DNA of 64,000 nt from contig NW_026570264.1 in NCBI RefSeq assembly GCF_019649055.1, forward strand, positions 186,001 through 250,000. The letters are read 5' to 3'. The stretch comes from Paramacrobiotus metropolitanus (taxonomy: Eukaryota; Tardigrada; Eutardigrada; Parachela; Macrobiotidae). Each line of letters starts with the position of its first letter. The first letter of the stretch is position 1. The notes under the pieces were generated by a model. That model was not told where the DNA came from and ran no database searches. It saw only the letters and a program-made list of their open reading frames with translations. Below, one piece after another: positions 36,412-47,913 of the stretch. A program made the position numbers and the translations under genes.

Positions 36412-38629
36412 GTCTTACCCGATCATGGCTTCGCTGTCATTGCACTCGGTCAGCCACTTGTTACAGGGGTCCGAATAACCTCCCGAAAAGTAGTGCCTTC
36501 CTAATATGCAGTCACCGGTGGGTGTACAAAGCACTTGCACTACAGTGCGACTTTGTATGCAATATTATTTTCACCCCAAACATTTTCAACTGCAGTGCCT
36601 GCATAGCAGAAGCACGGTACCGCATAAATTAATGTGTTATCGATTTCCCAACTTATTCTATATGCTTTTGATTCTTTGAAAGAATATCAAAATAAAAAAG
36701 GAAATGGATTAAGGCTGTGCAACAGCCACCCCCCCTTTTTCGCTTTGAGAGGAAAAAACTCCAAACAGGCTGTAGTTTTACATTGACAACAAAATTAAAC
36801 TCAACAAAATTAAATTAAAAGAACAGAAACACAAAACATAAAACAAAATTAAAAACTTAAAAAACAGAAATTTATTAAAATTATTAAAAGCGTATTAAAT
36901 TATGTAAGTAAACCTTTAGTATAAGTTACCCAGAAAATGAAAACATCGCACTAAAATTACGATGTCGTTTAAATAAAGTTTAAATTCCTTTCGGCTTTAT
37001 TTTCTAGTGTTTTGTCATATTATCCTGTTTGACGCTGGTTATCTACGGTGACCGATTTTGTATTTAGTAGCATGTGCAAGAAATGGAACTCTATAGGATT
37101 TCTTATTTTTCAGTTTGAAAATTTAACGCATAAAGGTCACGAAATTTTCCAGCAAAACTTGCTCTTAGCTAAGCTGCAGGGACAAATCTGCTCATTTTAT
37201 ACAACGTAATTTCAAGTTTGCCTCACCAAAACATTTATGGCGGTCATAGTAGCCGGCCAGCACCGTGGTCACACCCAGAATAACCGTCATCAATCCCAGC
37301 AATATTACCTTGCAGAGCAGCATAACACAGTCGGCTAATTGTGATGATTACGAAGGCAACTAATCAGCAATTAAAACACTTGACGTCGCACCGCTCAGTC
37401 CCGTTCGCTGCCCGCAATAGGCAAAACAGACAAAGCAGGCGAAAAACCGTTTATACCACAGCAGTCGCTGATTTCGGCTGAATATCTTATATTTTGCACC
37501 CGCAGACGAAAATCATAAAGATTTAAAATAGCTGATTAAGTTCTGCCGCATGCATGTATAAGTTCCGACGCATGGCAGCAGGGGAGGGCAGCTTTCACGT
37601 ATTAAAAGACGGCGGTAGAGTGTAAAAGCCGGACGGGAGTTTTGTTCGTAGAAATGATATCACCTTTATAAGAACACCTTCACTGAGAAATAATGGCGTC
37701 CATTAAATGATTATTCACACACAGCATTTTTGTTTGTCAGTCGTTGATCTTTGACGCAACGATTCCTAACTGAGACAGAAATTTTATCTAAAAAAAATCA
37801 AGATCAAATTACATTAAAGCGGTTGTATGAGTAATCGCCGACGTGGATACACCATCGATGCAAAATAATGCACAGCAACGCCAGCCGAACGCGGTATCCC
37901 ACGGCGTGCCACGCGTTGTCTAGCGTAGAAAGTTAGAAACCTTTTGAGTTTTGAGTAATGAGTTTACTTCGCATTGCAAAGTGGATACACAGCAGACGAT
38001 TTTCTGACAGCGACTACCGTTCTGATTAACCGCTAAGAATACCTTGCAATATTTGTAGCGGGATTTATAGTTTATTCGTCGCACTGTGGTTTTAGCGAGA
38101 CAGTTGCACGACATATGCACGACAGTACGAGTACATGTAATGACTGGGATCTGTTACGATGTCATCTAAATCAGAAAAGTCCCCAGTTAGGCTCTTACTG
38201 CGAGTTTTTTTCTGGGACCGACAGAACTTATTTCACAAAATCAAGCTAATTAGCATTTATTCGAATTTCGAACTGACAGGAAGAGAATCGTAGTATAAAG
38301 GCTAGCTCTCCAATAAGCGTTTGCTATTTGAAACATAAGAAAGTTTAGTAACTCGTACAAACAAGAACAGTAAATCCAGTGACCACTTATGCTTTTTTTA
38401 CAGCAATGATACTCCTGTTTGGCATTGATGATAAGTAGCGCGGAACACCGTACTTTCTTTTGTGGCGTGATTACCAAAATTTTGATTAAAGTATGACCGC
38501 AACATTTCTGTATTCAATGGGTCCTTCGTATTAATAATTAGCTGACGCCGCTGATAGTTCGTTTCTGGGAAAACTCATCCATCAACTCGAGAATAGCAGC
38601 CGTGATTCAAAATCCCATAACCATGCACC

Positions 38630-40704
38630 TTAGACACCACATCCAGTGCTGTTTGATTGGACTAGAGGGGCGCGTTTCACCAGCTCCTTGACCAGAACGG
38701 CATATGTGGCGAAGAATCCCGTCAGCTGCAAAACGAAGCCCATACCAGCACCGCTAACAGGTATATGACCTTTAGTAAACATAAGCCACTGATCAACCAC
38801 CACGCACCGCTGCAATAAATCCGCGGTCAATGACGAAGAACCGTCCGCCGGTCAGCCGTGGTGGCGTCTGCCGCAAGGAGCGCAATAGATGCGTGTACTC
38901 GATAGTCACCAGGGAATGAGTGAGTCCCGCCTAATCCAGCGGTGTTAACAGCTTGTCCAACAGCTGCTCGGACTGCCAACCAAAAACAAGAGTTCTCACC
39001 AAACGCAAATTTTTCGTCCACGAGTCTTCTGACCAGTTTTCACAGCGCTTGCACAAAAATGGTTAACACATGAAATGGCACGCAGAAGTGTAAACATTCT
39101 TACCATTAGTACTTCGTACGGTTGCGATACGTTAATGTTATTTTGGAAAAATAGAGGGAGGCGATCACGCTGGAGCCGATGCATAGAACCAAAACCCACA
39201 TACGTTAATTGTTAAATCACATTTTCAAAATTTTTTCAAAATAAAACCGTGGGAAAACGGATAGCAAGGACACTTACGCACGTAAGGAGGCCCGTGTAGG
39301 GAAGTACATGATCGGTTTTGAAACGCAAGAAGTTTTTTGCCCAGAGATTCGTGAACCGGTACATTTTGTGGGCCGAAAAATTCGTAAACTGAGTGGAGAA
39401 GCGCGTTCCCTAGCTGTCATTACGCAACGTTTTAATTTGGCTGTCATTAAGGGAAATGCTACTGCTGCGTTAAATGCTTTGTTTTTTAACCCGCGGTGGA
39501 TAGCGATAATGACTGTTTTTTAAGTTTAAATTTTAACTTTGAAATAGTGTACCCCGCACTTGCATTTTTGTTACGAGTACTTTGATGGCAACTGCCTAAT
39601 AGAGACATTATCGACACATTACGCTGTGCCTGCTTTCTGTTGAAATCGAAGCAATTGTAGTATAGCGGCATTTGGGTATCTCGCGCATTGCTTACACTGC
39701 TCGCATACGGTCTGTTCTTTAATACCATAACTGACCTTGGTTTAACAACTTTTTTTGCCATACCAATTATTACTTATAACTTATTGACCAACCTCATCCT
39801 GCAACTGGACCGTCAATACCACCGGTACCAGCATCGCCGTTACCACCAACACAATGACCAACGCCGGCACCAGCGCCGTCACGGACCCGTTCGCGTCCGG
39901 TGTGCGGAAGCTCTGCACGAATCCCAACACCGTTAAACTTCTGGCGGCGATATGCACCAACATGATCAAGGAAAACACACTCTCCACGGAAGTAATGTAT
40001 TTGCGTATTTGCGTCGTCACTTTTACTCTAACGTCATCAGCAGTTTCATTTGCTGACAGACTGGGTATACGATGAATACCATCGAGGATCAACAAGCACA
40101 TTATCGCGATAATTAAACTGGATAGTAACTGCGGGAAGCCCATGAACGGATACGTCACGCACTGCCACGCCCACAACGGCACGTCGTCCGCGCCGACGAC
40201 ACCGAAATATTCCGTGTCCATGGTCAGCGGTAGCGTGCCGAGGGCGTACTCATAGCCAACCAGAATCTGCGTGATAAAATGCAGAATAACGTACAATATC
40301 GGGAAGAGTTTGCTACGATGTTTCCAGAAAATAGTTTTGCATGTATTTTCACTGGACTGCGCCTGCAGAGCGCAGATTTTATGGAAAGATTTCTGCTTGA
40401 ATGTGAAGATGGCTGAAATCAGGAGAGCGGCTTCGTACGCGAAGAGGAAACGAGAGTATTCGATAAAAGTCAGAATGCCCAGGGAAATTGTAGAGTGGAC
40501 CATGATCAGTACGCTGAGCAGCAGAAACACGGCGACCACCAGCCAGTAGCAGCATTTGGTGGCTGTGATCACCGCCGAGTAGCTAAATTTCTGGCTGAGA
40601 TGAGAGCGCTCCGCTGGAAAGAAGCAGCATCGAGAATGCACGTCCAAGAATAAGAAAGTTCGAAGAACGGCATATGCACCACCGTTGGCCGACATCGTCG
40701 ACAT
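38630..40704 (-). pseudogene. Gr2: gustatory-receptor-like paralogue of Gr1 with a nonsense codon
   Basis: Exons 39793-40704, 38808-38972 and 38630-38725 match Gr1 in size and border. The first exon (304 codons) is fully open and close to Gr1. In exon 2 the Glu codon of Gr1 (LAPLDEAG) is TAG at 38931-38933, which would remove the PPRLTGGRFF loop and TM7. Exon 3 is otherwise intact (GFFATYAVLVKELVK). The exon 1 donor GAG/GTTGGT is weak. One point mutation in an otherwise clean gene suggests recent loss, or a segregating null allele. It lies in the second copy of the D+Gr block. Confidence 0.8.
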
Positions 40705-41981
40705 TTGCAGCTTGTAGTTTACAGTGCAACTAATCTACGGAAAAAATAACAGATAATTAATTGTTATACATGTATTGCTGTGATGATGGATAAAGCGAGC
40801 CTGCTTGTCGATACTACGGCGGAGTGTTGTTATATCGTAGTGGATGAATAAATTTGCCGGCAGTGCACATCACGATTTCAAAGACTGGAATGGAAAAGAC
40901 TGCATCACGATTGGAACGCTGATACTGCGGAAAATTTGGTATATTATGTAGCCTCCTTGTCTCGTTGATAAGGTTGTGCAGACTGCAGAGTGTAATGAAA
41001 TTGACACAGTTGACGCACATCGAGCGGGATCCATTCTCTGGATTGCCCATTCTGCCGCCCTCCGGTAATTGCAGTCGTCGTTGGATGCTGACTGAGCATG
41101 TTCTCCTCGTATGTGTACCGTTCAGTAATAATTGTACGACGTCTATGTACAACATTTAAAGCGAACGAAAGAATGTACGGAATCGGCAAATGTATCCTTT
41201 GAAAAAAGGAACGGTTTACGCAGCCAGGCAGTGACCAAGCACCGGCCCACATAGTTATAATTATTTTTTTATACGCCCAACAAGGCTTTTGCGTTAAATT
41301 TGTTTATTTATTCGAATCATTGTTGGTCGCTCCTGTAATGACGATGTTTTGAATGACAATCTTAACAACAACAAAGTAAAATTTCAAAACCTCAAAACGC
41401 TCAAAACGCCCTCCCAAATGACCAAAGTAAAAGAGCAAGCGCAGTGCCCAAAAGTGTAGTCCAGTGGCATTTCTTTCTAGAGGTAGTGGTGGTTAATACC
41501 CTTCTTTCGAATGATGCTATACGTCATTTTCAATAATGCGCAAAAAAACACTAAATAACGTTGCACGCCGCGTAAATAATTTCAGACAAGCTTCTTTACG
41601 TATTTCAGTCGCAAAAGTTTTCGAGATGCGTGTTTGGATTCGTTTTTTTGAAACACTGCTGCAGCGTTGCCGTTGTTCATGGTAATACAGCGGCGATTTC
41701 TTTCACTTTGCCTACTCTAGTGGGGTACCACACGATAACTGTTAAACTAATATTAAAGCCAAACTGCCTGGTTTGTAGGCTTGTAGCAAGGAGAATTTCC
41801 GATTCACCGCTTTACAGCAACATTCTTCGGCCATCCGCAATATACCACAAATCTTTGCAACTAGCGAAACTCAATAATTTAATACGCAGTTGTGAGCGCT
41901 GACGAGTGCAGTAATGGTGCCGTTTTACATTTCGAAAAGTGATTATTAAAGATCACATTAATTTTGTAGAGCAAGGCTGTT
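40705..41981. other. Upstream region of Gr2 and downstream of Gr3
   Basis: About 40705-41640 is paralogous to the region upstream of Gr1, including a minus-strand open piece (40944-41252) with SREWIPLDVRQLCQFHY. The part near 41800-41900 resembles 44560-44650, downstream of Gr4 (CGCAATATACC.CAAATCTTTG). No complete gene was seen. Confidence 0.5.
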
Positions 41982-43652
41982 CTACAGATCATTTCGTGTT
42001 ATGTTGAAATTGACGATGGGAGCGTCCTTGAGGATCTCCTTGACCAGAACGGCATACGTGGCAAAAAATCCAATCATCTGCAAATAATTGAGAAGCTCTC
42101 TGAAGTGTGGGCACAGATACCACCCTTGACCCATCATACCGCAGCGATGAATCCCCGATCGATGATGAAGAATCGTCCGCCAGTTAACCGTGGCGGCGTT
42201 TGTCGCACCGAGCGCAGAAAGCTCCGCAGACTTTCGATTTCCGGTGATGCACTGTCGAATTCCATTAAACCATGCAGAGTGGCAGATGTAACTGAAGAAT
42301 CGTCCAATGGCGACAAAAACTTTTCCAGCATTGATTCCCACTGTGAAATTCAAATTCGAATTTTCAGAAAATACTGCGCATGCAATAAAATTATTGAACA
42401 TTCGAAAAATGTCTATGGTAGTGTGATGTCTGCACTCTGCAGCAATGCATTTGTTACAGATTGACAGTGCGCCTGTGTAATGAAATATCAAATACCATAG
42501 TTAACAGTGTAATGACTGTAATCTAATGGCATATTTGCATTTCATTTCAAAGGCCAACCTCATCAATCAAGTTGTAAAACAGTCTTAGGCATCGTTAATT
42601 TTTAAATTTTTAGACATCCTTAAAAACACTCGTACTTATATTTCCCAAGCGGTACAAACACCGAAAGACTATTTGCATACCTCATCTTGCATTTTAATCG
42701 TCAGGACGATCGGCACCAACATGGACGCGGCGAACAGCGCAATAATCAACACCGGTATTAACACCGTCGGCGAGCCGATCAGCTTCGGATTTCGAAAACT
42801 CTGCACAAAGCCCAACACCGTCAAACTGCAAGCGGCGATATGCATTAGCAGAATCAACGAGAACGCTTCCTCTAGCGCCTGAATATACTTTCTGACGCTC
42901 GTGACTTTTGCTCGAATTCCTTCGACACTACCATCCGTCAATTCGTAGTGAATCAGACTAATTCCTTCGCAGATTCGACGGCAGAGAATGGCCATGACCA
43001 ATAACGACAACATCTGCGGAAAACCCATCAACGGATACACTACACACTGCCACGCCCACAATGGTAAATGCACTCCGCCCATGATCTCCAAATAGTTGAC
43101 ACCTGCGTCCCAAGATAGCGTGGTCAGTGCATATTCGTACATAATCAAGAGTTGTGTCCCAATATGAATAACTGCATAAAACAAGGGGAATAGCAAATCG
43201 CCGCATTTGTTTCGCCGTTTCTCTTGCTGCTCGCATTCCGCCCTCGATGATCGACGAGCGCAGTAACAGTTGGCATGAAAGGCGGTCTGCTTGTACTGAA
43301 AAGCAATGATAATCAGCACTGCCCCTTCATAGCTGAACACGTAGCGTGAGTATTCGATAAAGGTCAGAATTCCCAGGGCAATTGTGGAGTGGACCAGAAT
43401 TAAGGCGCTCAGCAGCAGGAACAGCGACACCACCAGCCAGTAACATGCTTTAACTACGAGGATCAGCGTGGAGCGGATGCGCCTACGATATTGCGATGGG
43501 GATTTTCCTTGCTGGCAAAAGTGCTGATTGTTGAGAAACAAGAATGCGCTAAGAACCGCGTATGCACAGCCGTGTGGCCTTCTGTGTTGGGGCATTATTC
43601 GGCAAACCATTGCAACGATGGAGAAAAACTGTTCGCTCTTCCGGTGGATCAA
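41982..43652 (-). CDS. Gr3: gustatory-receptor-like seven-pass protein (three exons)
   Basis: Exons 42681-43652, 42140-42340 and 41982-42077 give 422 residues with all frames open. Landmarks: GCAYAVLSAFLFLN near the N-terminus, a long TM1-TM2 stretch around HSTIALGILTFIEYSRYVFS, PLWAWQCVVYPLMGFPQ before the fourth segment, FSLILLMHIAACSLTVLGFV in the fifth, RQTPPRLTGGRFFIIDRGFI in exon 2 and MIGFFATYAVLVKEILKDAP in exon 3. The start could be the first Met or one of two Mets within the next 20 codons. Closest to Gr4 in the window. The function follows from the family (chemosensory ion channel) and was not tested. Confidence 0.8.
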
Positions 43653-44699
43653 ATATGAAGTTTGTTATACAGATTCAGCCAAACTAACTAAAACGCCAGC
43701 TTGGATGTGCTTACAGTAATCAGCACTCCACTTATACGATGGCGTCCAGATGTGGTTGGCATCACGTGAAACAGCAAAATGCGATGCAACTGTTATGAAA
43801 CTGCCGGTCTGCAGGGTATAATTTGTCGGCTCTCAAGTTATGACACTACAAAGATATATAGTTAACTTCGTGGTAAACCGTATTACGCTTCAAGCCGCGT
43901 AAAATAAACAAACCCTTGCACCGACGTAATGATCCCGGCGCGTATTGGAGAAATTTATCTTCCTTCTCCCACGTGTTTGTACATTACATGGAAATTGTAT
44001 TAAAATGAAGGCTAGAGCTTGCTTTGCGTGAAATTAATGGGATCTGAAGGAAAATGCCGGACTCGTTCATGCCGAGTACAGTCTGTACTTTGTTATGTCG
44101 CAAGCAACGATATGTAGAATGTTCTCCACAATTGTTATGCAAAATCAGATATATAATATACCTACTTGTTTATCTCCAGTGCCGGTAAAAATTAGTGCGA
44201 ATGCAGCATATCGAGTGCACCCTGCCCGTTTTAATTTTCTAATTAAAATCGAGCTCCCTCTGGCGGTAGCGGTGTTGATGGCAGGTAGTCAAGCAGCTGC
44301 AGCTTTGATTGCACAGGGCACCGTCGTGAAATTTATTCACTCTTATGGCTCGCATTCTAACGAGGTCTCCTAGTTTAATTACTGTTTTCTTCATGTAGTT
44401 TGATTACGCATCTTTTTTTCATCTACTTCGTTTCATTTTAATTTTAATTTAATATTCTGTGGAATTTTGTGATAGCAATTATAGCATTCACTAGTCATGC
44501 CTAATTACGTATAATGTCCTCCCTTTTCGACTGTATATACAAAGGAGCAACAATTTTCGGCCGCAATATACCGCAAATCTTTGCAACCCGAACCAAAATC
44601 ATAACGCAGCGCTGCGCAGCGCAAACATGAGCGCAGTATACTGCGTTTAGAAAATTCAGAAACACAATATGAACGCTCACTTTTGCACACAGTGCTGAT
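43653..44699. other. Upstream region of Gr3
   Basis: No gene recognised. 43730-43945 shares blocks with the upstream regions of Gr4 and Gr6 (see regulatory entries). A palindromic AGCGCTGCGCAGCGC lies near 44612. Confidence 0.45.
43885..43945 (-). promoter_or_regulatory. Conserved block upstream of Gr3
   Basis: Plus-strand reading AAACAAACCC..., then CGTAATGATCCCGGCG, also seen upstream of Gr4 and, partly, Gr6. It lies about 240 bp before the start codon. Shared ancestry alone could explain it, but it is better kept than its flanks. Confidence 0.35.
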
Positions 44700-46302
44700 T
44701 TACAAATCAGTCCGTGTTGTGTTGTAACTGACGATGGGCGCGCCCTTGAGGATTTCTTTGACCAGAACGGCATACGTGGCAAAAAATCCAATCATCTACA
44801 AAATATGGAGAATTCCCTTTAGTAGTATGTGCACTACCCATAACAACAGTGCCCATCATACCGCAGCGATAAATCCCCGGTCGATGATGAAGAACCGTCC
44901 GCCAGTTAACCGTGGCGGCATTTGTCGCACCGAGCGTAGAAAATTCCGTAGACTCTCAATTTCAGCCAGATCCGGCGATGAAATTTCCCTTTCCACCAAA
45001 CCATACACTGTTGGTGAATTTGGAGAATCGTCCAATTGCGAAAGAAACTTTTCCAATGCCAGTTCCAACTGTAAAAATTTATACTTAAAGTTTCAAAAAA
45101 AAGCTATAAGCGTCAATTTGGTTAGACAACCAAATTCCCATCGCTTTTTAGCGTGTGCCAGCACAAACGACACAATTTTTCTTACTGAAAAAATCTCAAA
45201 TACACAGGCAAAGGTGTAGTCTAACGGCATATCCGTAAGATGCTTTGATTCTTAACTTAAACTGGTAGCCAATTTAAAAATTTGCAAATGAACCTGAACA
45301 CATCCTGTTTCTTTTTTACCTTACATTTACTGTAATATTGAACAATAATTGTAGATTTCACAAGCGCCGACAGCGTACCTCGTCCTGAAGTTTAATGGTC
45401 AAGACGATCGGCACCAACATGGACGCGGCAAGCAACGCAATAATCGACACCGGTATCAGCACCGTCGCCGAGCCGGTCAGCTTTGGATTTCGAAAGCTCT
45501 GGACAAAGCCCAACACCGTCAAACTGCACGCGGCAATATGCATTAGTAGAATCAACGAAAACGCTTCTTCCAGCGCCTGAATATACTTCCTGACGCTCGT
45601 GACTTTTGCTCGAATTTCTTCCACACTACTCTCCGTCAATTCGCAGCGAATCAGCCGAATTCCTTCACAGATGCGCCGGCAGAGAATAGCCACGACCAGT
45701 AACGACAACATCTGCGGAAAACCCATCAACGGATACACCACACACTGCCACGCCCACAATGGCAGCCACACCCCGCCCATCATCTCGAAATAGTTGACAT
45801 CCATGTCCATCTGTAGCGTCGTAAATGTGTATTCGTACATGATCAGGACGAGGGTCCCAATATGCACCAGCGCATAAAACAACGAGAATAATAAATCACC
45901 GCATTTGTTTTCAGGACACTCGGCTGCCGCCTTTGGTGGTCTGCGAGCGCAGATGGCATGGAAGGCAGACTGCTTGTACTGAAAAGCAATGAGCATCAAC
46001 ACTGCCGCTTCATAGCCGAAAACGTAGCGTGAGTATTCGATAAAGGTCAGAATTCCCAGGGCAATCGTGGAATGCACCAGGATCAGGGCGCTTAACAGGA
46101 GGAAAAAGGAGACAACGCACCAGTAGAATGCTTTGATCAGGACAATCACCTTGGAGCGGATGCGGTGGCGGCATTGTGGGAATGGTGTCGGCAGTTGGCA
46201 ATCGTGCTGGCCGTTCAGGAGTAAGAAGACACCAAGGACCGCGTATGCACAACCATGTGTGCATGGCTTAGGCGTTCTCATACAGGTCATTTTATAATCC
46301 AT
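44700..46302 (-). CDS. Gr4: gustatory-receptor-like seven-pass protein (three exons)
   Basis: Exons 45379-46302, 44862-45068 and 44700-44795 give 408 residues, all open. Same landmarks as Gr3: HGCAYAVLGVFLLLNGQ, HSTIALGILTFIEYSRYVFG, PLWAWQCVVYPLMGFPQ, FSLILLMHIAACSLTVLGFV, RQMPPRLTGGRFFIIDRGFI and MIGFFATYAVLVKEILKGAP. Exon 3 is exactly 96 nt including the stop, as in every complete Gr here. Strong nucleotide similarity to Gr3 in exon 1 indicates a fairly recent tandem duplication. The start may be any of the three Met codons in the first eight residues. Confidence 0.8.
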
Positions 46303-47018
46303 GAAAAATGGGAATAAAATCAGTTCATACTGATAGTATCCTTAGTATGCAATATAATTACACCATATACCGTTTTTAACGTTGGCGATTAGCGCGTGTT
46401 TTTGCCGCGTTAATTCAGCGGTACCTGGAAAACCATGGCCTCCAGATGTGGTTAACCAAGATATACTGCCGAATGCCGATACAGTGATATAAGCTGTCGG
46501 AAAGAAGATCCCACCATGCAATATGCATGTGCCTCAGCCTTTCCACTTTCCAGTTTATAGTAGAAATCGTGCACTGTCTACGCGCTGACTACTCGATAAT
46601 TCGCCGACTCTCCACTTATGACAGGGCTATTCTCTGTTTCTTGAATGGCGTTGACAGAGTGGTACTCATAGCGCGCAGAATCAACAAACAAACCCACGTA
46701 ATGGTCCCGGCGAGCAATAAGGGAATTGTTACTTAATTTCCCCGTTGAATCATCTATTTTGTAAATACAGCAGAGCATGGAATTGATGAGTATACTTCCA
46801 TCAGTTCCATGGAGTTTGCCGTTCTCTCACAACAGCTGGAAATTAGTGCGTATCAGATGGAACTGCACGACCCTTTGTAACCTAGAGCATCACAGGAAAG
46901 CTGTATTGCAAGTTCGTATTCACAGGTCAATGCAAAAGGGCATGTCAACAATTATCATAGATAACGGTACCATAGTATCATAGTGTCCTTCTGGCCAGGC
47001 ATATATAGAGTTCATCGC
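46303..47018. other. Upstream region of Gr4
   Basis: Shares CCTCCAGATGTGGTT and other pieces with the Gr3 upstream region. No gene seen. A TATATA sequence at about 47001-47006 precedes the Ig-domain remnant. Confidence 0.4.
46665..46720 (-). promoter_or_regulatory. Conserved block upstream of Gr4
   Basis: CAACAAACAAACCCACGTAA followed by TGGTCCCGGCG; the counterpart of the block upstream of Gr3. It lies about 370 bp before the Gr4 start codon. Confidence 0.35.
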
Positions 47019-47021
47019 TGC

Positions 47022-47913
47022 ATGCGTAGTCTTCATTCCTGTTTTGCCAACTGGCACGTGCTAGCAATTTTCTGTTTACCACCCGCTACACCCGACTTGT
47101 CACTTTGTGTTGTTATTTGCCTAAAGTCAAATAAAAGGGGTTTCAGGTGCAGGGGAAGGAAACCGGCTGCCTCATCTCATCGTTTTTTATCAGGCTTATT
47201 AATTTTGCGAATTACTGTTTGCCATACATGCAGTTGTTTCCCACATCGCCCTTCCGCCGGCAATGGCCCAGCATTCATGTTCAACGGAAAGAAGATTCAC
47301 AGTATTGTCGCAATGGCACAATCATCACAGTCCTTCTCCAGGAAACGAATTATTGTTATAGCTGCACAAAGGAAGACACTCCAGGGAAACACATTACGGT
47401 GCGCAGGTTGACAATGCCCGAGCCGTACGATCTAGCCACGGGTGCGTTCACTATCGCGCTAGAGAACTTTACGAACGCCCATACGGTCCGTATGTGTGTC
47501 TGCCCTCCACCGGGGCCGGTTGGCGGTGAGTGGGTCAGCGCGACCCTCTTCCGCCACGAGGTCCTCTCCGCCCATGAAGAACCTTACCGTTCGCTACGGC
47601 GACCCAGCGGAGGTGGCATGTCCGGTGCGCTTCGACTTCCTTCCCGGAGAACTGACCACCCGTTTTCTGTGGCGCAAGGGAAGATAGCTGCTGATGGTTG
47701 TATCTATCCCGGAAATGGCCGGTAAGGCCAAATCCTGGCTGGGCTTTAAGGGCACTTTGAGTTCGGCTTGCGTTCACCGTCTGTGTGCAACTCCACTATC
47801 AACAGCGTCACATGGGAAGTTGGGAACACACCGGTCCGTACGCATGCTGGTTCCTCATTAACGACCGCCTCGACGACTGGATCGTTCAGGAAGCCCATCT
47901 GTACGTCATTTAA
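47022..47913 (+). pseudogene. Remnant of a gene with two Ig-like domains
   Basis: The plus strand has three open pieces in changing frames. First, 47022-47110 begins MRSLHSCFANWHVLAIF and could be a signal peptide. Second, 47220-47520 has NYCYSC ... GAFTIALENFTNAHTVRMCVC, the strand E/F pattern of an Ig fold. Third, 47578-47913 has NLTVRYGDPAEVACPV, FLWRKG and, in another frame, HTGPYACWFLINDR before a stop, i.e. the Cys, Trp and Y-x-C of an Ig domain. A GTGAGT donor near 47527 exists, but no joining in phase was found, and the second domain changes frame internally. Either a degraded gene or one with introns I failed to resolve. Confidence 0.4.

Larger units (their letters stand above)
33090..37323 (-). 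pseudogene. D2: truncated paralogue of D1, carrying a transposon
   Basis: Exons 37227-37323, 36419-36533, 34412-34449, 34236-34314, 33952-34031, 33685-33748 and 33457-33544 match D1 exon for exon. Exon 2 has lost the D1-type acceptor AG; an AG 12 bases upstream would keep frame and add four residues. Exon 7 is cut short: after GLGQAVN it reads a stop at 33457-33459, and the donor is gone. The remnant of exon 8 (about 33090-33176) is shifted in frame and has an internal deletion. A Trp to Arg change sits in the VWCKF motif (VRCKF). A product lacking the last 45 or so residues is possible, but a decaying copy is the better reading. Confidence 0.7.

Noticed and set aside
44095-44373. Plus-strand open frame of 92 codons
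   Set aside because: Hydrophobic stretch but no counterpart upstream of Gr4 or Gr6 and no splice context; likely chance.
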